In this document: piece by piece, positions 11,789 through 24,100 of the stretch
Layout of the letters: each line of letters begins with the position of its first letter
How positions within the stretch are numbered: the first letter of the stretch is position 1
DNA from: Haemonchus contortus
Lineage: Eukaryota; Nematoda; Chromadorea; Rhabditida; Trichostrongylidae
Direction of reading: 5' to 3'
Assembly: GCA_000469685.2 (NCBI GenBank)
Contig: LS997567.1
Coordinates: forward strand, 37,077,505-37,141,504
DNA length: 64,000 nt
The notes under the pieces: model-generated
What the model saw: the letters and a program-made list of their open reading frames with translations, nothing else
What the model was told of the DNA's origin: nothing
Database searches by the model: none
Made by a program: the position numbers and the translations under genes

Positions 11789-12667
11789 AGACTTTTGAGA
11801 CTTTATTTCTCAATAACACGCAATATTGTGGTTTCAACGACGTCACATAGGAAGAATCATAAATCTGATGATCCTTGGAGCTCAGAATTACATTCAGGTC
11901 AAACTTGTTAGATGTTTTGACAATAAAGTAATGTAGGAGGATTAGCACTGCTGAACGTCATCAACATTAGTCTGCATCTCAATCAGGGCACTGCCCCCAC
12001 AGCTTTGCATAAGTCCATCGGCTCAGGATTTGCTCAGAAGATTGCATGGAGCGTCTAGGAGTGAGCAGAAAAATGATTTCGAAAGGTTTTTGATAGGTGA
12101 CAACCTCGAAGGTTTCTATCAAATGGTGCCTATCAAAGTTCAGAAGGAAAACCCGACTGGTCTGGTGATAGCCAACTGCCCAACTTCCCAAAATGTCTCT
12201 ACCAGACGGTGCTTATAAACTTTCAAAAAAATCTGTTTTTTGTTAAAAATTTTCGGGGACCATGGGAAAAATTTTGTGTAAAATTTTCCAGAAATTCTAT
12301 TCTAAATCTATTGGGCCTCTCATTAGTCTTTGATGGAAGGTCAACGATCAACATGTGGATAGCAAATAAGACGTCCTTCCGCAAAAAGAGGAGATCCCTG
12401 AGAAACTTGCGGGGAAAGACGTAGTGATCGAAAACCAGTAACACGTCTCAAATAACTCGTAAGTCATTGGGCCATCCATGGAAACGCTTAAAGAATTCGA
12501 CATTTGGTGATTAACTGGAAAATTTCGCTCAAATGTCAAAGAGGGCGGCGGAAGGAAGCCATGGATGTGCGCAGATGTTGCAAAAACTCCTTATGATGTC
12601 AAGAGGATTTTCCTAGAAACAAACAGATAATCATGTAAAGACGAATTAGTAATGTAAAGATAAGTGC

Positions 12668-13039
12668 ATGAAGAGGTTCTGCCTGTATACCAGTAAGTAT
12701 AAAGCCCTTGATTGCGAAGATGGTGTCAGTAAAGAAGTAGAAAGGGTGGGGGAAAGATCATCCTTGATGATTGCTGTTTGCTCTCGACTGGTCTCAGTGA
12801 CTAACCGGGGCAGCAATCTGCACTCTGGGGATGTGAAGCCGCCCAAGCTAATCAAGGTTCAGTCCCGTGGGGCGACCTTTTGATATGACGATGGAGTTGC
12901 TGATATTGATACATATATCCCAGACCAATACCTTGTCTGGGAAAAATTCGCCAAAATAGGTCAGAGAATGGAACTCAAGAGGTACCCTACGATATCCAAA
13001 GGTCGACATAGAAACGGGAATTTAGTCGTGTTCCCATGA
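12668..13039 (+). pseudogene. Coding remnant of unknown protein, broken by one in-frame TGA
   Basis: Two consecutive segments lie in one frame, 12668-12880 and 12884-13036, separated by a single TGA (12881-12883). Both have convincing protein composition, for example GDVKPPKLIKV before the stop and DIDTYIPDQYLVWEKF after it. I do not recognise the family. It could be a pseudogene, or two exons whose intron I have not resolved. Further protein-like but stop-broken stretches occur on + at about 11990-12420 and 13310-13480, so the remnant may belong to a larger decayed gene or transposon. Confidence 0.35.
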
Positions 13040-14591
13040 GATTGATTGGAATCGACGACTCTGAGCCACCTTTGGTGTTTCAGTGGTTTCAGAGAAGGGT
13101 ACTACTACATACTACTGTACTTATTAAGTTCTGCTCGACGTCAAAACAGCTTATATCAATGTTTGGGAGCGAAGCTAGACTTCCTCCTTCCCGAATGCTT
13201 GTGAATCTTCCAGATGTCATGGCTTAATTTAAGCTGAGTGCCTCCACAGGTGATTATGACGTCGTACGTCGATCATCCTAATTAATTATTAATTCTTTAC
13301 TAGACTGCCTATCACAGAAATGGCAAGCCACCAGCATAGGCTTGGATTTCTTCAAGAAGTAATAATAATGATGTCGTCATATGATAGGAATTCTGAAACT
13401 CCCAATGCCTCTGCAGGTGAAGAGGAAAAAGCCAGCAAGAAAAAGGAGCAGAAAGAAAAAGAGGTCAGTTTACAGAATTTCAAAACCATGTGCACCCGAA
13501 GGGTCCTAGGGTATACATTGCAAAATAATTTATTCGGAGTGAGTCCAGCTATTTTTTGTCTAGGTTGAGCGATGAGGTCCTACAAAGAACTGACATGGGG
13601 TGCAGCCTGTCGATGGAAACACCAAAGAATACATTAGATAATAAGTAGAGACAAGCTGTGATGGTAATGAGTGCCATGCTGGAGAACATTTTCGAAAGAA
13701 CGTAACAAGAAGTAGTACGCAACGTAACAAGTAACAAGAAAAGCTTTCAGTTTGGAAGAAGTGAAGCAGAAGAGCCGAAAAATTTAAACAAAAGAGGATC
13801 CGCGTCCGAAAATTCAATGATCCGTACTTTTTGAACCCGGAATACGCTTGAAAGATGTGGCTCCATTCACTTTCTGAGATAAAAAATGCTGAAAAAGAAA
13901 ATACTGTAAGATAAGCATCATTTGTCACAGACCGAGAAGAGTGAAGCTTACATGAACACTATCGGAGCAGCCCAAAATTTTAAGCAGTGTGGGAGGAAAG
14001 AAGGTCGTGGCCCATCTTTTCCTACACGCCCATATGAGTATCAGTCTTGCCCACTCCCTCCTGCTTTATGCCAGACACTTTACTACCCGGCCGTCGCCGC
14101 AGGTATATTCAAACTGTACGACTCATACTTCCAATACTTTACAAAACGACCAGATACTAGTTAGTATGAGAAATACTTGGCGTAAGCTTGCGTTACTGCT
14201 CAGCAGTAATTGTTAAAGAGAGGAAAATACGGCACCGAAAACATACTTCCCATGACTACTAAGTAAGCTTTTCTATGAAAGCCGGTGGGAAATCCTCGAA
14301 AACATCTGATCAAAGACCACAATGTTCAATGTAATTGTTGATCACCAGTTGGAATACTTTCTAAGAAATGGCAAATATTGTGACACCAATTACCAGTAAT
14401 CACAGAATCTTGTAATTATATAAACGAGACAAAGATCATCCCTGCAATTAGGAAACGTCTCTTTTTCGGTTCTGTGGTGTACTATGCAGTTGTGCTAGCG
14501 CTAAATAGTGCTTCCCACGAGTGCAGAGGAATAACTATTTTTATTTTTGTTTTTAAGGAGCATATTCCAATATTATTGTAATTTTACTGAA
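13040..14591. other. No confident gene; scattered coding-like plus-strand fragments
   Basis: A Lys/Glu-rich stretch lies at 13380-13470 on +, ending at a GT that could be a splice donor. Plus-strand fragments at about 13565-13860 look coding but are broken by several stops. On the minus strand 13560-13928 is open for 122 codons, but its composition (runs of F, S, L) is that of an antisense shadow. No domain was recognised. Confidence 0.3.
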
Positions 14592-14676
14592 CAAAATCCT
14601 CTCATTTTAATACGAGCGATTCGATTTATTGAAAAGGAATTTCAATAAATCGATTGTATTGAATGAGGGGATTTTG
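14592..14676. repeat. Imperfect palindrome, arms of about 40 bases
   Basis: CAAAATCCTCTCATT at the left end is answered by AATGAGGGGATTTTG at the right end, and TCGATTTATTGAAA by TTTCAATAAATCGA at the centre, leaving almost no loop. The arms match at roughly 80 percent. A transcript would fold into a long hairpin. It could be a small foldback (MITE-like) element; no clear target-site duplication is visible. Confidence 0.65.
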
Positions 14677-16093
14677 TTTGTATCGTTTGTGAGTACTAAC
14701 AAGTATCAATGACCCTGAGTTGGAAGTGAGGCTACTGTAAAGTTAGCAAACCGGCATGCTAAGGAGCAAGTTCAAGATTCAAGATTTCCCTGCATGGGAA
14801 TGTCGATTCAATTGGAATGACTCAGCCCTGGGACAGCCCAGGCGGAGGTGAAGCCTTTCAATAAAGCAATAACCCCCACATGAGAATAACACACAAACAG
14901 AGGAGAAATTCTATATGTAGGATTCATGCAGATCGTGACGTCTTCTCAAAGTGTGGCTCGAAAGAGCAATAAATAAAATTTCAAGAGAAGAGGAAAGAGG
15001 AAGGAACAGGCCCTCAGAGAAGGCTCATGACATCGTTCTCGAGTCATTGCAATTTTCTTGGGATTGATTTGCGCTAAATTTGATCAGACAGGAATATGAT
15101 TATGATATCGCAAGTTATCACCGTTACCTACCGCAACAATTATGACTCAGCCTTATGAGGGGAGGGAGTGTAGAAAACCTTAGAGAAGGGGAGCTGAAAA
15201 GGTTTTTTGTCCCTGAAAATACGATTCAGCTACTGAAATGTTCTTTTTTTCGGTGAATGCAGTGTTCCTGCGCAGAATGAGATGAACTTCTGAATAAATT
15301 GATTCTTGAAATGTGAGGAGAAGGCAGTCGAAATGATGTAATCCAGCCCGAAGTCCATGTTTAACGCCCATGCCTGCCTCGGCTCACAGTGCTCATATGC
15401 CCCGCCTCAACCATGTTAGAAATCCCTATAATATCAAAACCTGAAAACAATTTCTTCCCATAAACGGAGTTAGCTCAAACCAGTACCAATGATTCATTCC
15501 TGCTACCTGATCAAAAAAGCTGTCTGACTGAAAGAGGTGACTATTACCTTCGGATTTACAAAGTAGAAAAAACAGGAAAATGCCCAAATCCCTCACAAAT
15601 TCTTCTAAAAAAAACTTTCTCGTAATTAGAATCCATGCATCAACATATGACCGGAGAAACAGAACAAACTTCCAAACTTCAGAAGAAAATTTTTTTCTTA
15701 TTCACTGCAATGCCAAGGTTGCAGGGAACATCAGGATCACCTGGAGAACCAGTACATACCATCTGATGCTCACGTCAAAAATACCATAATTCCTGATAGA
15801 CTTGAGAAAATGCTGTCGCTTGAAACAGCAAAAAGATACTCGAAGAATTTTTGCACAATTTTTTTGAGTCAAAAGTTATTACCATTTCTTTTCATCTCAC
15901 CCTCTCGTACCCATCGATTGTATGAGGATCAACAAAAACATCAACCAGTCTTTTGTGACTTCTGTTCTCTGAAGCATTAGAATTGGCACCGCAAGAGTAA
16001 AACGCAAAATTGAGGGTCCGAGTTTCGAATACGATCAAGCCGCTTCTGCAGTTGCATGGGAGAAACAGTAAAAAGAAAGAAGGACGCAATGGA
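14677..16093. other. No recognisable gene
   Basis: Only short unassignable open frames are present. A 69-codon plus-strand frame at 15580-15789 is rich in Asn, Thr and Lys and resembles no family I know. Confidence 0.4.
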
Positions 16094-16415
16094 TTTGGGT
16101 GTAGATGAGAGATGATTTGAGCTCACACAAGAACAGCTATCCAATATCTTAATGATAACTGGTCGTGAGAATGCCTGAATCAAATATTTTTGGACCAACC
16201 ATGTTACTATGTATAGGGAACAGAGAAAACATGATAGCACGATTTTATCTTAAGAAATCGAAACAGAAGCATCATGAGTTCGGTGTAGACGAGAGGTGGT
16301 GTGGGTCTGCATAAGATCAGTGACGAAATATTTTCGATGATAGCAGGTTGTGAGAATGCCTAAGTCGACCATTTCCGAAACGACCGTATTACTATGTATA
16401 CGGAAGAGATAAAAC
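16094..16415. repeat. Diverged tandem duplication, two 138-bp copies with a 185-bp period
   Basis: Copy A (16094-16231) and copy B (16279-16415) share GGTGTAGA.GAGAG near the left, GTGAGAATGCCTAA/GA in the middle and TTACTATGTATA.GG at the right, in the same order and spacing. They are diverged and neither strand keeps an open frame across both. The repeat ends about 110 bases before the first exon of the candidate gene at 16526. Confidence 0.7.
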
Positions 16416-16525
16416 ACTTTTGTATGAAGGAAAAGATACACCAGCCAAAACACTTCGCTTCGTAGTTTACGGTAATTTCCATATTCATCTTTTCAACTGA
16501 ACTAATTTCAAATTCATATTTTCAG

Positions 16526-17661
16526 GCAAAAAATTGCATGAGCATAATCATCCATTACTGCCGTGAGAATCCGCATCGACTGAAATTTTTCAATCCATTT
16601 TCTCAGAATCTTAAGAGAAATGAAGGCAAGGAGAGCAGCCAAGAGGATATGAGTTCCAGAATATTCGAGGTTTGGGCTAACGGAGCAGGCTCCACAGCTC
16701 TATATCTCCCGAACAGCAAGCAATGGGGTAGTCTGGGAACTTAGAAGGGAACATTCAGATCGACCGAACTTATCGAAGTATTCATGGGAACGACTACAGC
16801 AACTCTGCACTATAACGTCTACAGCTATGAGGATTATCAAACAGTACAGAGTAATTGTGACACAAGCTTGTAACGCCGCATGCTCACATTTTGAAATGAA
16901 AAATAAAATTGATAACTACATTTGAATACAACAAAAAGGCAACAAATCTATTTCACAACAGATTTACAGCCATCAACACCTTATACTATAGCTGGTCATG
17001 TAACCGTTCCCAAAATGAAAATGAAATCTATTTATTTACTGGATCTGGAAAGCCATAAAGAAGATGCCGTGATGAAAACTTTCATTCCTACACCTCCGCT
17101 CTTGCTCGAAATGAGGGCTCCTCTGCTCATGTGAAAAACGTATAGTTGACGTATCGGCTGGCTAAAAACAGATCGCAAACCTTTTTTCGACAATCTGAGC
17201 TATGGGCCCACATTTCCAGGCACTTGGACCCGATATCCAGTGCAATAAAGCTCATGTACGAGCAGGTTATTCAGATTAGTACGAGGATTCTCGAATGGGG
17301 GTGACGATGGTGAATAAGAGACATCGTCCGAACATCTGAAGCATTCACTACTAACTCAATCAGAAAGTACATGTGTTATATAATCTAATGAATCCAGGCA
17401 TCTCATATATCATCAGCGGATTGCCCACAGGGTCAGCATGTTTCAGGACTTTCTTTGAAGTATGAGCTTCCCGCTAAAGTACGGGGTACTTTCCAAATTC
17501 TTTTACTTAAATCCCTTTTTTGGAGAGCTGATGTAGAGCAAAGATATCCTCAAACAAATCTAGAATCTCGCAAACAAGGTGGTGCAGAAGCAACTGGACC
17601 TGATGCCCCACGTATATCCCGGGAAACCAGTCTGAGATCAAAGTTCGCTCGAACAAACTAA
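16526..17661 (+). CDS. Candidate four-exon gene of unknown function (possibly broken)
   Basis: I assembled this from splice sites and matching phases. The exons are 16526-16869 (after CATATTTTCAG, donor GTAACG), 16939-17130 (donor GTGAAA), 17220-17265 (after ACATTTCCAG, donor GTTATT) and 17398-17661 (after AATCCAG, ending in TAA). Phases 2, 2 and 0 fit at all three joins. Residues look genuinely protein-like, for example LHYNVYSYEDYQTV in exon 1 and LQPSTPYTIAGHVTV in exon 2, which has the feel of an extracellular beta-sandwich, but I do not recognise the family. Problems: an in-frame TAG lies at 16742-16744 in exon 1, unless 16672-16744 (GT to AG, 73 bases, frame-preserving) is itself an intron; the acceptor of exon 2 is not pyrimidine-rich; no start exon was found. 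It may be a pseudogene. Confidence 0.38.
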
Positions 17662-18585
17662 TCCTTTCTTCGGAGCCGCTTAATTGCGGAACTCATTCAG
17701 GAGAACAAATGAGCTGCTAGGCTACTTCGGGTTGCTCTCGCAGGTCATTGTATTGACCAGACACACAATCAAACAATGCTAAAATACTAAGCCTGAATAG
17801 GAGCGTGGCACAACTCTTAAAGCACTACCCAACCATAAATCCCTTTACATTCCCATTTTTTGAGTCTAGCTCTTGGAATGAATCTAAACTCTGAACTCTA
17901 ATTAAATCTAAGATTACCAGTCTATTACCATCTTGGACAGCTCTAAAATGGGGGGCAGCTGCGTTCGTTCGAAGTTTGGTTAATTTATAATACAAGTACA
18001 GAGAGTAGAAGTTTCTATCACGGGCAACAAGAAAAACGGCTCCTGATATTATCAATATCAACAAGTATCGTTAAGAATTCCAGAAAACAACTCAATGTTA
18101 CAGATACATGACGAGCTCCACTAAAAGCTGAAAGCTAGTGGAAGATACAAATAATTAGGATATACAAGCTGTTTATAGTACGCGGAAACTACGGAAGGAC
18201 ATAAGACTGTCTGTGAAGGAAAGGCCAGGAGCAGCACGGTAATGTGGAGATAGCCGTAAATTAAGAAAGTCACTTTGGAGTAGTCAGCTGAACCTCGAAT
18301 ACACCACAATACGTTGGATCAAAAGAGCGTGACCTCAGTCCCGTAGGATTCAAGACTCCAGAAAACAATCAAACGGACCCACAAAAATGATGGTACCCCT
18401 ACACATCGCTTTTTTCCGTGCCTGCCCGTCCCACTACTACTCCTACGCCGTTATCTTGATCCTTCCATGCGAATCTAATGACGATTACTGAATTATGGTA
18501 GAAAGGATGTTATGGCGTCGCAGGCAGGCTTGATTTTCAGAAAGGTAGGGTAGCTCCAGGGATGGGTTTCACTTAATACTGCTAA
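17662..18585. other. No recognisable gene
   Basis: Short frames only; no domain, RNA gene or repeat was recognised. Confidence 0.4.
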
Positions 18586-18630
18586 ATAACTTTTGCTACG
18601 CCCATCTGACGGTATCAAAGAAATTCTTGA
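18586..18630 (+). repeat. Dispersed repeat motif, copy 1 (CGCCCATCTGACGGTATC)
   Basis: TAACTTTTG, a few variable bases, CGCCCATCTGACGGTATC and, after a short gap, TTTTTGAAA/ATTCTTGAAA recur about 1.5 kb downstream at 20105 in the same orientation. Only this core is conserved between the copies, so it is part of an unidentified interspersed repeat. Confidence 0.6.
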
Positions 18631-20104
18631 AACAATTCCAAGGAATGAGCCCCTTATGACTTCATTTCCTGACATTCTCATCTACTCATTTTCACAGTAA
18701 TAATGTTCTTTCAAATCGTGGAACGGCTTAATGACTTCACATTTCCATGGTTCATGGATAACAAACAGACGAAGATAAGCAATAAGGGTTTCTATTGAAT
18801 GCACTAGGATTTTTCTGAGATATTGAAAACCTCATTTCTAGCCAAGCGATTCGTGAAATCAGGCTAGAATTCGTGAAGGGCGAAAAAGCAGACATCTTCG
18901 TGCTAAGGTTTGCGTCAGCATATGCCTTTGAACGGTATATTATAACTAATGCATGGTGATCATGCGACACTTGCGAGATTGCATATTTTAGGTCTAACTA
19001 CTTTCGCATTACTTCTTAATGTGGGGTAAACATGAAAACAATCCGTTGATCACTCATCGGACCGAATTCGCAGCAACCAAGTTCGGACACCGGGCCTTTT
19101 CTCGTTGTGGAGTTCATTGTCAGAGTGAAATTTAATTTTTTCAAACTGCCATTCGATAACTTCCCATTGGGCTAGAAATTTCTCGATAGAGAATAGAAGA
19201 CGGCAAACTCTCAGATCAATCTCTATGGGGTCTACTTGCCCTTTGAGACAAGTTTGGAAACCCTGAGTTAGCGGATAGCAATTGCTCTCTGTTTAGAAGT
19301 ACCGATCGGAACCATAAGGACGGACCATAGGAATTGCTGTGAAGGAACCACGAGGAAAGCACGCAAAATGGCTCGATTCCAGCTTTTGTGTCCTATCATG
19401 TTTATTTATTCCACTAGTCGGCGGTAGTCCAGAAAAAGTATTAAAATTACTGGTGAAATTTACTGTGCATGTAAAAGTAAGGTTGTGTACTCTCAGAATG
19501 TTTTGGCAAACTTGAACCGAATGAAACATTTTATGACGTCCTTTGTTGCGTTGGAAGCTTACAACTGACATCATGACAAGGAACTTTTGTTCTATAGTAT
19601 TTTTTGAAGTTTTAGGAGCTTTCAATACAACTGAGAAGTTGTATGAGCTCATTTCCAAGGAATAAGGGAAGAATACTCTGAATCAAGAGTAAGTTACTGA
19701 AAGGTTCATTTCATGTATCTGCTTAGGTAGACAGATACAAAATTCTAGGTCTAGACGGGTTAGTTAAAGGTATTCGAAGCTGCAGCTAAAAAACTGAATA
19801 AAGAGCACTCGGAAAAACGAGGTAAAGTGGTGAGTAGGAATTGGCTGGCTGCATGCTGTCAACAATGCATAGCAAACGTCTAATTTCATAGCAATTACAG
19901 GACTAGTTGGTTATAGGGGGAACTGGACAGACATTGAAGGTCAGAATTTCTACATTGGGGAGGGTGTAGGATTAAAGTGAGGGAATTCAATGGCTACAGT
20001 TCAGCATCATCTTTACAGGCTGCCAAACTTTCACAAATAACAGGTAGTAACAGGCGGGGGAATGACAGTTACGGAACACCCTAGATTCTAGTTTTCTCCA
20101 GTGA
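18631..20104. other. No recognisable gene
   Basis: The longest frame is 121 codons on the minus strand (19293-19658). It has no recognisable motif, signal peptide or splice context, so I do not call it. Confidence 0.35.
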
Positions 20105-20151
20105 ATAACTTTTGACCACGCCCATCTGACGGTATCGTAGGGGTTTTTGAA
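20105..20151 (+). repeat. Dispersed repeat motif, copy 2
   Basis: Shares TAACTTTTG..CACGCCCATCTGACGG and the following TATC plus TTTTTGAAA with the copy at 18586, in direct orientation. Confidence 0.6.
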
Positions 20152-20663
20152 ATCTATATTGAAATAAAACTAGACCACTCCCCTGGAAATCCTCATATAC
20201 GAGAAGGAACATGAACAACATCGACGAAAATAAATAAATAACTGCTCTAAATAATTGGTCATCAGAGAAAATTTAGTGGTTTTATTGTCAGAAGAATAGG
20301 ATGAGCCCTGTCCTTTAAAGTCCAGTAAGTTGATGCTTGGAAAATTAGATATATGAAAAGGTTTCATACCATACTTGAAAAATGTAGACCATCCTTCAGA
20401 GTTTGTGAGAGGCCACCACTCTTTCAAAGAATTTTTTAGAGAGAGGATATCTTTTGTGTGAACACGTCACTTTTTAATAACAACGTATGGCTAACGTCAT
20501 TAGGGCTAATGATGGCCTAGTGGATTTTTCTGATTCCCATGAGCTATTATTCATGAAAACATCAGAACAAATAAAATAACTAGCAGTAGTATAGCAGTAA
20601 GTTGTGATTTGGTCTGTTTCAATTGAGCTCGCGGCCGCTACAAATTATTCTGTTTAATTGCAG

Positions 20664-20812
20664 GATCCCTAGACTGCAAATCGGCTACGCCGGAGAACGT
20701 GCTCGCCAGGAGGGGTCCGGGAACTTCTCCCCTAACACGGCGTCGCACATGCCGCACCCGCCGCCTATCGCAGGATTGCGATGGAAGATTGGAGCGCGCA
20801 ATTTGTGAGGTG
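20664..20812. repeat. GC-rich CpG-dense element, copy 1 (inverted relative to copy 2)
   Basis: About 150 bases of GC-rich, CpG-rich DNA stand out sharply from AT-rich flanks. The core 20706-20741 is the reverse complement of 21061-21096 at 29 of 36 positions (shared GGGGAGAAGTTCC). It is preceded by TTTAATTGCAG, a good 3' splice site, and all frames through it are largely open because it is GC-rich, so an exon is possible. The existence of a related inverted copy favours a repeat. Confidence 0.5.
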
Positions 20813-20999
20813 GGGAGTCCTTTAAACATTTGAACTGGCCGGCCGCTCTCTTCAGTTCCAATGCGATCCTAATCGTCGTTTATATAGTAAGAGTTATTTT
20901 AATTAATCAAGTCTAATAAACATGAAAACTAAAAAGAAACAGAAGAAAAAACGATAAAATCCAATGAAAAAGCAAGCCAGTCAAGGAAAAATTTCGCGT

Positions 21000-21105
21000 C
21001 CTATCGATTGGCGGGGTACGGTAATTGCAGTGAAATTTGTCGCATGCCGCAAGGGAGAATGCCGCGATAGGGGAGAAGTTCCGTTACCCCGCCAGGAGTC
21101 AAAAT
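21000..21105. repeat. GC-rich element, copy 2, with its own hairpin
   Basis: The core 21061-21096 matches the reverse complement of copy 1. Within this copy TGGCGGGGTACGG (21009-21021) is nearly complementary to CCGTTACCCCGCCA (21081-21094), so the element can fold into a stem with a loop of about 60 bases. Confidence 0.5.
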
Positions 21106-24100
21106 GTTTGTAGGCGTCACTTCTGTTCCTTGTGGAGTAACTGATTATATCAGACTGGCAACCGAGTAATTGCGTATGTTCCACGAAAACACTTCTTTAT
21201 ATGGAAGAGGTCTGCCGGGAATTTCTGTAAAGTCCGATAGTTTCCCGGGACTCAGTGGGAGCTCCCCAGGGTTTCTATATGAGGACACTTCTTTACGAGT
21301 CCGAATTCGGGCACTCCTGTGATGAAACTCATCGAAACTTCTGCCCAGCATTGAGCATTGATTTCCCCTATGAGCTATTCTGTACAAAGCTCGCTCTAAC
21401 GCTTTACAGTCCGAAACAGGAAGGCCGAACTTGGTCAATCGATTGCGATATCATAAAACTTCATGATAGGTTATACGGTTACAAGTGGAGTAGCACACTT
21501 TTGAATTATCTTTATGAAAGCTTCCAGGCGAACCCGGCAGAAACGGAAGTATTTTAAAACTCGCAGCAAAATCTTTCGGGACAATGAATATAATTCTCCT
21601 TTTCCTACATTAAAAATTAATAATTCGAAACATAGTGCCTCAAAACTCTCGGTATCTGATCTATGATAAGAAAATATCTCAGAAAGCAGGTTCTTACCCT
21701 TTAGACACTGAAGTACTCAGTATGCAGCCACTTGTTTGCCAACCTAATATGTAGCCTGGATAATTTTGCATTTTTTTTCAGATTAGATTCACAAGAAAGG
21801 GTTCTATTCTACGACGGGCACCGGAGAAAAGTGTAGTGGATAGAGGCGAACACTGCCTCTGCTATAAATAATATGTTTTCGGAAGGTGATGAACTGAGTT
21901 TGTAAGCCTTACAATTGAATGCGATGAAGAAACTCATCAGCGAGCTCCCTAGGGACAGGTTTCATTCGAAAAAATGAGTTACTAGGCGTAGTAACACGAC
22001 TCCCATCAGATTACTATATCCACCTGAGCTTGAAAATGCTATTTGGGATTGTACTGTCTAGTAAATTTAGGATTAAATTGTTTTCGATAAGTTGGGAGTA
22101 CTGTACCATAGTGTTATGATAGTCACTGTACCATAAGTGCCAGTCAAAGGGGTACTAGCTCGTTTTAAACTTGAAAGAAAAAGTTTCTAAGAGCTTAAGA
22201 GGCCGGCATTGAGTGGAAAAGTTCTATAAACCTCCTTTAGCTTGCAAAATTCATAAGTATAAACAATAAAGATACACAAAAAGTAGCATGTGGCCTTGCA
22301 CGGCCGCAAAGATCAAACATTTTCAGGAAGCATATCACTTCTAGTCAAACAGCTAAGCTATGCATGAACAAATATCGCTTGCATTATCGGGAGCACGTAT
22401 CCTCTAGTATCTCCCAACAGATGTAAACGGGAAATGACACAGATGAATGGTCATGTCGGTCTAAAGTCATTATTTGTCGGTGAATTGTTTACCTATTGTT
22501 ACAGGCTGTAAACAACTAGTCATTGCATGAAGCTTGTCAAATATCTTCAACAAGCAATAAATCTCTCTTGTGGTAACCGTTCACAGTCTTCTGCGCCCTC
22601 TCCAGGGATTATACGTCTTCACGCAAAGAAGGAAGAGGAGCTGGAAGTGTGACGAAACTTCATGGAAAAAATCCTGAAGGGAGCCTTGTCTTTGGTATGT
22701 CGCCTCTTCACTTAGTACTCTCAAAATTTTCTATCAACCTCAGTATGAGTGGTGCCAAAGTTATAAGGCAATTCCCGAATCGGTCATGAGGACTTACTAC
22801 ACGAGTTGGTGAAACAGGAACATTCATATATCATTCTTCAGTAGTGTTGCCCTATGAGGGCCTACCTGGTCCAACGTTAGGCTAGTTACAAGATAAATAA
22901 GAACGGAAACGGGGAGAAGTGGAAGACTAGTACCAATGTTTGAACTAAACAGAAAATTGTGCTCAATCTAGTGTACCACCAAAACTTTTTTGGTAACCCT
23001 TTCAATAAATAAATGGAAGTATTATTCTGAGCAAATGTTCATGTGGATTGGAGTCAATCAGTGATGCTCGATGCATGTTTTGTTTGTGAAACCATACTTT
23101 ATTGCTTAAGTGAGCGTCTACGTTCAATCTGGCAAAGCAGAACAAGAATACAAAACTATTTTTACTTTTTTCATTAAATAGACATACCATGCAAAAAAAT
23201 GAAAGGAGGGTAAGCTCACGGGTCAAGTCGCCAACGACATTCCCTACTGGACAAAAAAGACCTGACCAAACTCGCACAGTCGTAATCCTTGTACTACTTC
23301 CAGTTAAAAGTCAAAAAATGAAAATTTCGTGTTACATCTGTTTACTTGGTAAATAAAAAAGTTATTGGTTAGAAAAAAAGAACCGCCTCTAGCTAATACG
23401 AGTAGCCGTTCGGTTCACCGCTTCTTCAAAAAAAGGGAACCTCCACAAACACTTCTCAGTCATCGGTGACATCAAATTGGGAGAGCGGAGGAAAATAGTT
23501 GGCAATTGATAAACGATGATTTAGAAAGAATTGATCAACCAGCTTTAGCAGTGCACATACCGCTCGCTAAAACCTCCCTTTCAGGACTCTTCGGAACGTT
23601 TAGAACCCAGACAGTTTCCCCGTTCCACATTTGTTTTGTCCGGAAAGCTTTTAACGAAACAAATAGGATGCTTACATGCTCACAAAGCCATTGTTTCTTG
23701 TTTTTGTTCATAATGAGGAAACCCGAGAGGACTATGTAGCTCCTCAGGGAAAGAATCCAATGATGACAACATTTTAACAAGGAAACTACGTCAATTAGCA
23801 CAAACACACAATAAATTCATTGTTCCTTGTTTTGAAGCAGCCCTTTGAAATGCCATCATTGTCTATCGACATGTAATACCCATTCCTATCTACATATTAT
23901 CATGAGTTGTGATAAAGCCACCGTATGAGCAAAACTGATTCAAAATGCATATAAACGGGAGCTTAATTAGAACTTGGTAAGATTGTAAAAATTCAATTCC
24001 AAAGAAACAAACCAACAGAGCTAAAGGCACAGTTTACAAAAAAATGGAATACAAAAGGGAATAATGGAAATTATGGATTCGCTACTGACCGCGGTCGGAT

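Noticed and set aside
20627..20844. Vector contamination, suggested by NotI and FseI sites around the GC-rich island
   Set aside because: The sites are by-products of GC-rich sequence, no known vector backbone is recognisable, and a related inverted copy exists nearby.
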